Below, piece after piece: positions 50,830-61,248 of a DNA stretch of 64,000 nucleotides. Position 1 is the first letter of the stretch, and every line of letters starts with the position of its first letter. This stretch comes from Isoetes taiwanensis. Lineage: Eukaryota > Streptophyta > Lycopodiopsida > Isoetales > Isoetaceae. The translations under genes and the position numbers were made by a program. Location of the stretch: positions 246,001-310,000 of the forward strand of contig JAJEKV010000234.1 of NCBI GenBank assembly GCA_021234155.1. Direction: 5' to 3'. The notes below the pieces were generated by a model, which saw only the letters and a list, made by a program, of their open reading frames with translations, was not told where the DNA came from and did no database searches.

Positions 50830-51485
50830 CTTGAGTTTTCTTAATTTATCCGGTGTTCCTTTCCTTCCTCTCCATCTTCATCATTGCTTCTATTACCCGT
50901 ATCCCACTCCTTGACCACTCGGCTTTCCTTATCACCCTCTACTTTGTACTCATGTCCCGTAGTGTGAGTGTGATGTTTATATGCCTCGCCCTTCCTCTGA
51001 TCACTCCTGCCCTTTCTGCCCGTACTATATCCGATCGTGGTTCCCCCAACTCCCTTTGGAAAAAGTTTGCAGTCATATCATATACATTCTCCTTAGGTAA
51101 CTCTTTTATTCCGATGACTCAAACATCATACCTTATTAGCAATTGTTCCCTCGCTATTCTTTCTTCTAGTTCTACTGCGAGATTGGAAGGGTGTGCTCCT
51201 CTCTTTTCTAACTTCTCCAGCCGCTGACTGATAGACATCCTATCAGCTTCCGCTTCTTTGCTTGCAGCCTTAATCTCTTCCAGTTGCCCTTTTACCTCTG
51301 TGATCTCCTCTTTTTGTTTCCCAACTGCATGTTTTAATTCTATGATGCTTTTATCTTATTCAGCATGATTGTCTGCTGCCCTGCTAAATTGGCCTTTGAT
51401 AAGTTCTCTATTGATGTTTTGAACCGATGAGAAATCCTCTTCACTCGGGTTGATTGTTCGTCCTTCACAGAACTGTTTGCCATCT
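50830..51485 (-). pseudogene. LINE ORF1 with coiled coil and RRM
   Basis: ATG 51485 (MANSSVKDEQSTRVK) begins a frame that shifts near 51360 into a long coiled coil (KHAVGKQKEEITEVKGQLEE, SISQRLEKLEKRG). It continues after stops into an RRM-like block (GIKELPKENVYDMTANFF, SDIVRAERAGVIRGRARHIN). This is the classic L1 ORF1 layout, and it lies directly upstream of the ORF2 fragment in the same orientation, so the two are one 5' LINE piece. It differs clearly from the ORF1 at 48.9 kb. Confidence 0.75.
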
Positions 51486-51755
51486 GTACCAATATCCCGA
51501 CTTATATATCCTGAATTGTTTCCCGTTCACATTTTGGATATAAATCCAAATTCAAATTCAAATTCAAATTCCCAGTTATAAATGCTTTATATTCCCACTG
51601 ATTCCATCTTATGATTACTGTTTTCCGCTGCCTTAGGTGTCCAGGTCATCCTCAGAGAAATACTTCCTGGTTCTGCGTCTCCATCCAGTATACAGAGTCA
51701 TTTTCCATTGCATAGTATTTGTCTCATCTATAACAGCCATTTTCCATTGTATTGA

Positions 51756-53030
51756 TTATGTCCACTTCTTTTTTCTCATCATGCGATTATTTGGATAGAC
51801 TTTATGTGCTAGTTCTTCAAGCCTAATTTTGAATTGCGGCTGTACGTTATCAAGATTCATCTTGGCTGGAAGGTCATCCATGTTCTTCCCTGGAAGACTG
51901 TTCTCCTTCCACACAGATGTGAATTCTTCATATGGCACATCTTCTTTCGTTATCTGTTTGGGCTCTTTTGGAAGGGGGCATTCCTCTTCTATTTGTGCTA
52001 CGTTATCTCCAGCCTGTAGTGCACCATTATGATATTCAAGTTAAGAAATGCCTGTCATGTATTACAATATTTAATACATGCATGTCATGTACATCTTTAA
52101 GTCTGTGCAGTAAAGCAAAAACATCACTACCTTGGAAGTGGATGCTGGGATTTCTGCAAAAATGCAAACACAAGCAAAAGTTAGTTGTAGCATGTTAAAT
52201 GAAAATGGGAAAAGAGGCACTGAAATGGCCATATGGCTATGATACAGAACATTGAGACTGTAAAGCTACCTCTGTCTTCTATGTCTTCTGAATCAACTTC
52301 ATCAATCTTGTGGATGAGATTGAAGACATCACCCTCTTCAGCATCGATGAGATTAATGACCAAATTCTCATCAGCATAAACATGATAATCATATTCATCA
52401 TCACCATCATAATTACCACTCTACATTTCATAGGCTTTTCATTCTACATTTTCCACTTGTAATGGCATTCTTAAGTTGTTTAATGCCCTTGCCAGATATA
52501 AAATTGTTGGTCAGGTCCAAATTGTCCATTTTCAAGGGCATTAGCCAGCGCATGCACTTCCTCATTCTCTATGTTCAAACCCTTCATATACAGGTTCTTC
52601 AACCTACATCTGTTGCTCTTAAGGGCCTTACCTAGGCTTATCAACACTTTATTCCCATCAACACTGTACTTAAAGTCGTCTGAATCCAAGGTCTCTAACT
52701 TACACAAGCCACTACACAAAGCCTCAACATCGGCATCGGCAGAACTATAAGGCATCTGCAAGCTGATCTTTAAGGTTTGTAACCTGCAGATCTTGGTCTT
52801 GAGGGCTTCTATAATTGGCGTATATAATTGGCATAATTGAGGGCTTCCATAATAGGCATAACAGTATTGGAGGTCAAGCGTTTGTAAGTCACAGAAGCCA
52901 CTAGTGAGGGCCTTCGCAATGCTGCTAATACTTCTATTGTCTAAATATGATTGTCTAATATGCAGTTCTTGGAGCCCACAACTCCCTCTCATCATGCCAT
53001 ATGCGAATGCCTCCCATGCAATTTTGGAAT
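51756..53030 (-). CDS. Leucine-rich-repeat protein with acidic C-terminus, multi-exon
   Basis: The right-hand exon region (about 52428-53030) encodes RNase-inhibitor-type LRRs: [68 protein letters not shown]. After a shift near 52510 come [20 protein letters not shown]. Three further exons join in one frame: 52270-52415 ([11 protein letters not shown]), a 23-nt microexon 52131-52153 with AG and GT borders, and 51756-52013 ending KKKWT and TAA. The continuous frame across two introns argues for a real expressed gene. LRRs of this type bind protein partners; role unknown. The N-terminus and its start were not found. Confidence 0.6.
52131..52153 (-). other. 23-nt microexon of the LRR gene
   Basis: On the minus strand tttttgcag precedes and gtagtgatg follows. 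It completes the codon split by the upstream exon (G|AA) and ends in phase for the downstream exon (AAG|GCT), giving EIPASTSK then AGDNVAQ. Confidence 0.65.
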
Positions 53031-53149
53031 GGTATTCACAGAGAGAAAAAATGCATGTGAAGCAAAGATACCATCAACATAACAGAGAGAGGGCCTACTA
53101 CTTACTAAAAAGCTTTCAGAATATTTTGCAGCATGTCTTTCAGGATAAC

Positions 53150-53708
53150 TAATAAAGGGAGTTGCACCAATGCCCAATCCTACCAAAAGTAGGACATCAT
53201 ATTTTGCATAATCTTGCGCTGGAGCTCCATAGGGTCCATCGATAGCAAGCTTAAGAAACCTAGAACACGTAACTTAACAATAAGGCAATTGTTTGAACTT
53301 TAGAGCAAGCATATTCAAGTACTTGTTCTCGTGTTTGCTTTCTTCTAGTACATCTTCATGACCTTGTTGAGAGGTTAAGATGGCCTACGAGACACTTGAA
53401 AATTGTAATTAGATTCTCAAAACCAACATATTCAACCTCAAGCCAACCTCTGAGAATGTTTCTTCATCTCTTCTGTCCAATCTCCTACAGTGCATATATG
53501 CACACTGAGATAGTCATCTCCTGGTGCAGAGGTGATCGCGAATGGGTACCTGTCCATAAAAGCTAGACTTGGAAGGGATTGTCCAGTGAATGGAATATTG
53601 ACATACGCTAACCATTCAAATGATGATATTTATGGGCACTGCAAGAAGATGTACATTCCACTTTGGTACCTCAATCCAGGCGGCTTCGACATGTGCAATG
53701 CCAAAACA
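53150..53708 (-). pseudogene. Respiratory burst oxidase (NADPH oxidase) FAD/NADPH-binding exons
   Basis: Exon 53613-53708 encodes [20 protein letters not shown], a TAA, then SSFEW. A 63-nt GT-AG intron (53550-53612) splits the Trp codon. Exon 53448-53549 gives [20 protein letters not shown] and [13 protein letters not shown] 188-nt intron follows. Exon to 53259 gives [20 protein letters not shown] and [15 protein letters not shown]. These are the FAD-binding ([19 protein letters not shown]) and NADPH-binding ([17 protein letters not shown]) blocks of plant RBOH enzymes, which make superoxide at the plasma membrane. The N-terminal EF-hand and heme parts are absent and one stop interrupts it, so it is a fragment. 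Confidence 0.85.
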
Positions 53709-53806
53709 TTACTCGGATAAATTGCTGCCTATAAAACATGTATTTCAAGTCTTTTTGCAAATTAGAAAACATGCTACTGAGTTTTGTTGCGTTCACTCTA
53801 TATTAT

Positions 53807-55400
53807 TGTGACGTTCCAGCACAGTATACGGTCCCAGGACGTATACTGTACTGCCTCGTCACGCGTACACGCCACTCCGACTGACGTGTACGCCGACGTG
53901 TAGCCAGACGGGTAGCCCCTAGGGGGCAACTTGCAAGGTATGTGCATTTATTAATGTGCACATTTACCAATGTGCACATTTATTAAGGTGCACACCTTTC
54001 CATGTGGATACCTTTATGCCACCTCGCCATTAAAGGCAAGTGGGCCATTCCCAATTATCCCACATGCCTAAAGGGATAATTGGAAACCCTAGCCCTAACC
54101 CCTTGTCTATTTAGGTAGGAAGAAACCCTAACTTGCCATTTTCGTCCATAGGGTTCTAGAGCTCTATTTTGGCTGCTCCAGGGGTCAAAACCGCCTCCCA
54201 GACTCTGTCTGAGCGAATTGCACCATTAGTTTTCCTTGATTCCAGCAGTTCAGCAGGATGGTCGAGTTCAGGGCAGGAGGAGCGACCCAAGGATCAGGTA
54301 TTTAGTCAATTTAATAGCCTAAACCGTCTTCCAGTCATTGAATCAGTAGCCTATTAAATTGCCCATAGCAGCCACTTAGATCCACTTAGATCCCCAGATA
54401 GCCTAAACCGTCTTCCAGTCATTGAATCAGTAGGTTTAGCCTATTAAATTGCCCATAGCAGCCCCTTAGATCCCCTTAGATCCCCAGATAACAGACTCTA
54501 ACTCTATGATATAGATTAGATTTAGTTCTTCTGTGATGTATATGGATGATGTATCTCTGTGAACTCCTTGTATTGGGAAGGGGGGTAGAGACCCTAAAGC
54601 TTGGTAGTATTGGGAAGGGGGGTAGAGACCCTAAAGCTTGGTAGTAGATGCTCCTAGTTAGCCCTGAACTCCTTGTATTGGGAAGGGGGGTAGAGACCCT
54701 AAAGCTTGGTAGTAGATGCTCCTAGTTAGCCTCTCTAGCACACTTGTCAGATTCGGCCTGCCCGTGCCAAGAAAGCACAAACCAGTCTCTAGCACACTCT
54801 AAAGCTTGGTAGTATTGGGAAGGGGGTAGAGACCCTAAAGCTTGGTAGTATTGGGAAGGGGGTAGAGACCCTAAAGCTTGGTAGTAGATGCCCTAGTTAG
54901 CCCTGAACTCCTTGTATTGGGAAGGGGGTAGAGACCCTAAAGCCGGGTAGTAGATGCTCCTAGTTAGCCTCTCTAGCAATAATGTAGATTCGGCCCGACC
55001 AAAGCTTGGTAGTAGATGCTCCTAGTTAGCCTGAACTCCTTGTATTGGGAAGGGGGGTAGAGACCCTAAAGCTGGGTAGTAGATGCTCCTAGTTAGCCTC
55101 TCTAGCACACTGTAGATTCGGCCTGTGTACAGTAGCACAACCAGTCTCTAGCACACTGTAGATTCGGCCTGTGCACAGTAGCCACACCTGGTTGTGGGTG
55201 AAGCCACACCTGGTTGTGGGTGAAGGGGCCAGACTGGTAAGGAGGTTCGTGTTCTGACTCTTGAACGATCCCTCTGGTGGCTTATAAGGAGGTTCGTGTT
55301 CTGACTCTTGAACGATCCCTCTGGTGTGTAACGCCTACCGGGGATCATTGTGACTAGGTCTAATGGCTTGCCACTGCGTGTGGGCAAGGCATGACACCCG
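53807..55400 (+). repeat. LTR-like sequence with internal tandem amplification (left copy)
   Basis: Starts TGtgacgttccagcacagta, carries three tandem aatgtgcacattta words (53940-53997) and a TATA-like tctatttaggtagg before a transcript-like leader. 54110-54350 matches 58257-58512 in inverted orientation. Beyond it, a 90-bp unit (gaactccttgtattgggaag through tgctcctagttagcc) is repeated six to eight times irregularly to 55150. The inverted copy has it once. The right end is not defined. Confidence 0.6.
54540..55350. repeat. Irregular tandem repeat inside the LTR-like sequence
   Basis: Units containing ggggtagagaccctaaagct, tggtagtagatgctcctag and agattcggcct recur with variable truncation. 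Smaller duplications (ccacacctggttgtgggtga, ggaggttcgtgttctgactc) occur at 55185-55310. Confidence 0.9.
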
Positions 55401-55814
55401 TGGGGTGATGCGTCACTCTCCAGTGGTCAATCTATTTGAACCTCATCTTAAAAGGATTCCCACAGTAGCGGAAATTGAACCTCCCACCCACATGGTTGAA
55501 CCCCCCCAAACCCCCCCGTGCCAACCACTGAGGGCGGGCATCGTTTATGTTTAAAACATGATTCTTAATTAGATTTAAGCTTTAATAATGTTAGATAATA
55601 TTAATGGCCAAGCCTTAGACTTAGAACCAAGACCCTTAGGCTAGATAGAGACAGCATCTGCATTCATCATAGCTTAGTTGTCATCTTATCTTGCTAAGTG
55701 TCTTCTTGTCTACATATAGGTAGTATAATTAAACCTTTTTCTTAGAAACCCAGCTAGTTGCCATTCCTAAAAACATGCTCAGAAAGTATAAAATTTAGCA
55801 TCAAAATCCACCAT

Positions 55815-55881
55815 GTCTCATACGTCGCGCCAGGAGCAAAAATGAAACTTTCATTATTGGTCTGGGCGCAACGTGTGAGAC
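55815..55881. repeat. 67-nt hairpin, copy 1
   Basis: gtctcatacgt...acgtgtgagac outer arms, a gcgcc/ggcgc second stem and an atgaa/ttcat inner stem. One T change in the left arm leaves a G-T pair. Upstream of the H3-like ORF. Confidence 0.85.
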
Positions 55882-56223
55882 CATGAGGTTAGAAAGGTCT
55901 AAATTAAGCCATGTAATAGGATAATAAGTGTTTTAGCCCATCCTAAAGGGTAGCTTATAATTTGACCCAGAGTTGGCCATCTATAAATAGACCTAGGACC
56001 CCCCCTCCCCCATTTCTACGTTCCTCTTTGGAAAAATCGCCCCCTTGCTAAAAAGGCGATTTTAGGGCGCCCGACCTCCGATCGACATGGTTGGACGGTT
56101 TTTGAGTACCTGACTTCCTTTTGTGTAGTCTGTGTCGTAGTTTGAGTTTAGTTGGAATCTCTATGTTGCACTTCGTGCCTTTGCTTTATGGGTTCTTTCA
56201 TGACTCTTTTTCCAATTCGACAC

Positions 56224-56706
56224 ATGGCGCGCACCAAACAGACCGCTCGACTTCCTCGACAAGGCGAAACAGCCAGAGGCCAAGGAGGCCGAAGAAAACA
56301 AGGAGCGGAAGGGCAAAGGCGTGGAGGAGCCCAAGCGAGAAACGAAGAAGACCCCGAACGTCAAGGTAGTCATCAAGGAACGACCAGCCAACCAGCCAGC
56401 CCAGGAGTAGGGATCCCAGGGAGCAACGAAAGCACTAGAGGAAGAGGACATTGGATCTCCGGATTCAATGGATGAAGAGACCCAAGAAGCTATGAGCAGA
56501 TAGAGCGGGAGATACAGGAAAAGGAGAGGGCAGAACGAGATCAGGAGACCAAGGTTCAAGAAGCAACAGAGCCAAAACTAGTGCCGCATTTTGAAGATTG
56601 GACAGCCTGCACAGTTCATGCGAAGAGGGTGACACTAATGAAGAAGGACATGCAGTTTGCCAGCTACATCAAGGGAGATCCAGTTAATATAAAGAGTTTG
56701 GACTAA
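56224..56706 (+). pseudogene. Histone-H3-like ORF, tail and C-terminal fold recognisable
   Basis: One frame of 160 codons with a single in-frame TGA at 56473-56475. It begins MARTKQTAR, identical to the first residues of the H3 tail. After a diverged Gly/Arg/Gln-rich middle it ends with QEATEPKLVPHFEDWT, ACTVHAKRVTLMKKDMQF and ASYIKGD, aligning with H3 QEAAEAYLVGLFEDTN, LCAIHAKRVTIMPKDIQL and ARRIRGE: 23 identities in 41. EREIQE may reflect REIAQ of alpha1. The expected K9 is absent in this frame; the +2 frame of the middle is Lys/Glu-rich, so a shift after TAR is possible. It is enclosed by LTR-like inverted repeats and 67-nt hairpins. Old H3 pseudogene or element-captured histone. Confidence 0.75.
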
Positions 56707-56799
56707 GTAACGTGTGTAATCTTACTTAATTAAGTTGAGCTAGTAAGTTCCAGCTTTTGTTTTAGTTAAAACTGACATTTTGAACAAAATTGAGAGGAT

Positions 56800-56866
56800 G
56801 TCTCACACGTCGCGCCAGGAGCGAAAATGAAAAGTTCATTTTTGGTCTGGGCGCAACGTGTGAGAC
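56800..56866. repeat. 67-nt hairpin, copy 2
   Basis: Perfect 11-bp outer stem gtctcacacgt/acgtgtgagac and perfect 8-bp inner stem aaaatgaa/ttcatttt with an aag loop. About 95 bp after the H3-like stop codon. Confidence 0.9.
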
Positions 56867-56999
56867 CATGCCCCAAAAGTGCCCAAAACAGCTCCAAATT
56901 GTCCAAATAAGGGGTCAATTCTGCCTAACTCGATGAGTCCAGCAGAATTAGACCCTTATATCACCCAAATTGAACAAGTTTAACCCATTTAGAGCCAAT

Positions 57000-57066
57000 G
57001 TCTCACACGTCGCGCCAGGACAGAAAATGAAAAGTTCATCATTGGTCTGGGCGCAATGTGTGAGAC
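57000..57066. repeat. 67-nt hairpin, copy 3
   Basis: The same 67-nt design, 200 bp after copy 2. One outer pair is a G-T-type change (gcaatgtgtgagac) and the inner stem is shortened. Confidence 0.85.
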
Positions 57067-57439
57067 CTCCAAACTTTGAACCTCCATAACTTGAGCTACA
57101 GAGCTCCAAATCGCCTGAAATTTGTTGCAATAGGACCGTTAGACAGCCTAGAATCCACTATGATCTCAAATTAGGCTAGAAATGTCAAACCCCAGCTCAA
57201 AATGACCAAAACTACTCAAACCCTTGAATTGTTTTTCCAAACTGTGGTTTGTTTGTAAATAGAAGCATACCCCATTAGTATCTCACAAGTATTGCTCTCG
57301 GCTCAAAGCTGATGCCTTACTCCTAGATAGAAGTGCCCAAGAACACCCCTTTGTTATATCATCTAGACCTCAGCATAGCAACCCAAGTCCAACTGTTGGT
57401 ACATCACCTCTGCTCATGCCAAAGGCATAAACCTTGACC

Positions 57440-57960
57440 TAATTCTGTGTCCTTCTAATAGAGTTTGACTTATATAGCCGCCACATTGACACTCCCTATT
57501 GCCAGGGTACTTAGAAGGGAGCTAGAGTCTAGAGCTGCCCAAGTCACTCCATGTGTAGAGATTGGACTCCCCCAAACCAACTTTGCTAGGACCTTAGAGT
57601 ATGCCTCAAACATTATGGAGGTTTTGCAAAACAACCCTCATGTCATGCCATACCACACGTCCTAATGTCCATAGACTTGGAGATTATAGGTATGTCTCCA
57701 ATAATGCTGCTCGAGCCATCTTGCTTGCTTATAGAGCCCAAAATGTTGTAGGAGAGCCCTTCAAGTAGACCCTTAGACTCTAGAATATACGAGCGTTACT
57801 TTCGAAGGACGGGGCCAGAGCCACAGAAGAGCTAGAGGCGCAACTCCTTGAAGACATCAAGGTCCCAGCCGATGTACAAACAAATAAGGAGAGGAGACCG
57901 AAAAGGCAGACCCAAGAGAGGGAAGCACAACGACAAACACCTCAACCGACAAACGAGTAG
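57440..57960 (+). CDS. Unrecognised ORF, possible Gag-like protein, frame-broken
   Basis: Frame 1 (57465-57665) gives LTLPIARVLRRELESRAAQV and LPQTNFARTLEYASNIMEVL. After a shift RYVSNNAARAILLAYRAQNV follows. After stops comes IRALLSKDGARATEELEAQL, LEDIKVPADVQTNKERRP and QTQEREAQRQTPQP to about 57958. Helical and charged, it looks like a retroelement Gag or an adaptor, but no family is recognised. It lies between the H3-like ORF and the inverted LTR-like copy, in the same orientation as the H3-like ORF. Confidence 0.35.
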
Positions 57961-58035
57961 AACAGAACACCACCGGCCTATCATCAATCTTCATCAAATG
58001 GGAAGAATATTTGGTAACCAACGGCATCAAGAATT

Positions 58036-58768
<733 letters not shown>

Positions 58769-59915
58769 AGATGTATATGTTGTAAAGATAAACAATGGAT
58801 ATAATCCGGATTCAGAGAAATGTCAAAGGCATCATTGTTATATGTGTATGCTCAAGTTCAAGCCGCCATAAGTGGCCTATGGCACAAGCCTATCCGTCAT
58901 TTATATTGTATGCATATATTAGAGTCAATAGAAGTAGGCATTCTGCTAAACATACCCAAATAATGCAGTGTCAGTGGCCAAAGTAGTAGAAGTAGATCCA
59001 TGCATTCAGGTAAAGTACTAGTCTAAAGCATAAACGCTAGACTACAACATATAAATCTGTTATGCAGTATATGGATGTGAACTTTCGTATCAAGGCAGCC
59101 AGCATATATTCATGAAAAACCTTAAACCATGCAGTTTAAGATTGATACTAAATAGTTTCAGCATGAGAGACCTGGTGTTTTAGAAACAGAGTTGTCTATA
59201 GAGTCACATAGATCTATTTGTAGATCTGTACATGCATTACTATTAAGCAAAAATCTAGCAGTTTAAAATGCGAGAATTAAGACTCAATCAATAGTGGAAA
59301 AACCAAATATTCTTTAACTTATACGATTTTACACGATATATTAAGACTGTAGCATTATAGTTTATGCTTTTATGCCAGCATATATAAGCATTCAGCGGCA
59401 AGAGGCAGGCGACATGTAAAGCTAGGATATTTTTGCCAGCATGTTCACGCATGTAACATCATAGGACATGCAAAATGCCAGCCAAAATGTTTTTTCAAAA
59501 ACGCCTTTTGCTCAAAAAGAAAAAAGCATGACTAGAAGAGTAAATATTATCCATAAGTGTTTGCAGATTTTGTTGTAGAAGTGTTGGTGTAGTATGTCCA
59601 TAATCCAAGTAACCAGAACTGAAACAAGTCATAAAAAGGGGGGAACTCCACGTTACCTGCAGCCAACCAGTACAAAAATTAGCCAAAAATGGGTAATCAT
59701 GCAAGGGCCGTCAGGTAAGCAAGGGAGCAATCCCCAGTTTTCATCCGGCTCCTTTCTCATTGTGACAGTTAGTGGAAACAGAAAGAGGACTAAAGTTAAA
59801 GCAAAAAACAGTATTTGTAAAGTCGGTATAAGCTATTGTTACTTGATGGCGCATGAGTTTGCAATCTCATATCTCATTCTATTGTTCTATAGTACTCGCC
59901 TCCACCATACCAGAA
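58769..59915. other. Unassigned AT-rich stretch upstream of motif X
   Basis: No open frame with recognised content. Presumably the body of the minus-strand element whose tail is motif X. Confidence 0.4.
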
Positions 59916-60206
59916 TCATGCAGATATAAGCTGTAGTAAAGCAAATGAGACCTCATTATGTATGACGTCGCCAGTATCATCCTGGGCAGTCACCGGATTG
60001 TTGTAGATGGGTGCTCCCTCCTCAGTATTAGCATTCTCAACCGCTTTTGCATTAGCCGCTCTTGCCAAACATCTACGAATAACACTAGCAGCTCCAGCAT
60101 TTTTGCTCTTAACAATTTTGTTGCGATTTTCAAAGTCTGCCTTGGTGCCCTTCTTATTTTTGGATCCAGGGGGACGACCACCTCCACGCTTCTTCTGTGG
60201 TGTCAT
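59916..60206 (-). CDS. Small basic ORF with an AT-hook
   Basis: ATG 60206 opens a 96-codon frame: MTPQKKRGGGRPPGSKNKKG, a classical AT-hook (GRPPGSKNK), then a helical basic region (AGAASVIRRCLARAANAKAV) and an acidic tail. AT-hooks bind the minor groove of AT tracts; the ORF lies between two TA-rich element tails. It ends near possible donor sites (gag|gtctca at about 59952), so it may be an exon. Similar motifs also occur in plant AHL proteins and in linkers of copia polyproteins, so its identity is open. Confidence 0.4.
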   Translation of the reverse strand: MTPQKKRGGGRPPGSKNKKGTKADFENRNKIVKSKNAGAASVIRRCLARAANAKAVENANTEEGAPIYNNPVTAQDDTGDVIHNEVSFALLQLISA

Positions 60207-61080
60207 TCTCGGTAGAGCAGCTCAGCCGAACAACAGAATCACTAAGGCGCCGTATAAGAGTTTAGGCAATGCACCGTGATGAGCAGATTCTGATCTTATT
60301 CTCTGAAATTCTTTTTCGTATGCATGTGTCATGACTACTTGCCAGTCATTGATCAAATTCCAGCAACCAATAGTTAATAAGATGGCTAACATTTAATGTG
60401 TGTATCCAGGCCTTTAATTCTATAGAATATGCCAAGAATATGCTCACGTACCTTTAATTGTGGTCAGGATTTATGCAATCTTGCATGGATCTTTGTATAC
60501 GACTCGTGGCCTACACAGATCTTTCTTTATTTGAAGCATGAAATCATAAATGGTCACCACACTTAATAACCCTCAGAATTGTTAAAATGTGTACCCCATG
60601 CATAAAAGTTAATGGGGGACTAACTATGGTTCCTAGTGGAAAAAATTATACGTGCAAATAAAAAACCACTACTTATGTTTTCTTATTGTAGTGTGAAATC
60701 TCATAGTCTCGGTCACATCTTATAGGAAATCTTGGTGTATTGCATTGCACCTCTTATAGAGGGTAAGTCAAGAAAAAACAAAGGTGGAACCTGGAACTTT
60801 CCGCAGTGTCTATAATGAAAACCAGACAGGTTTTTTACCAAAAGTATAGTTTTAATACAATGACATATGGTAGTGAGGAAGTCTGCTCTAGACTAAATAA
60901 CAATGTGTGGTATTCTATGGTACAGTCCATGCACTATATGTTTTAAGCTTTATGCATATGGCCATTCTTGCTGGCTTATGTCATGGTTATACTAAGTCAC
61001 CCTGCTGTAGAGGTCCAGCCGATCAGTGACGCTTTCGATACACATTGTCCCAGTTATCCAGAGTGACCGTGCTGTAGGTT
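60207..61080. other. Unassigned stretch between the AT-hook ORF and the PLE tail
   Basis: No gene recognised. Contains two related phrases ccctgctgtagaggtccagccg and ccgtgctgtaggttccagccg (about 60999 and 61065), a short duplication just outside the TA tail. Confidence 0.45.
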
Positions 61081-61084
61081 CCAG

Positions 61085-61225
61085 CCGTCTCCAGCCGGAT
61101 ATATATTTATATTTATATATATATATATATGTTAGCCTACCTCCTACCGTGGGAGATAGGGTCCTATTTAATCAGAGATTAATGCTAAGGTGTAGTGGGG
61201 CACCTAGCATTTCTGCTAGGACCCT
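61085..61225 (-). repeat. Tail motif Y after the Penelope-like RT
   Basis: Minus strand: agtagggtcctagcagaaat gctagg, later taggaccctat, ggtaggaggtaggctaac and TA repeats. The hairpin cctagca-gaaa-tgctagg and an outer tagggtcct/aggaccctat pairing mirror the copy at 39894, where the outer arms have different bases but still pair. It lies 24 bp after the RT stop, so it is the natural 3' end of this element. Confidence 0.75.
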
Positions 61226-61248
61226 ACTGCACCCATATAGTTTTAATT

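Noticed and set aside
61085-61225. Hammerhead ribozy​me as often found in Penelope-like and retrozyme ends
   Set aside because: The conserved CTGATGA...GAAA core is not present in motif X or Y; only other stem-loops are.
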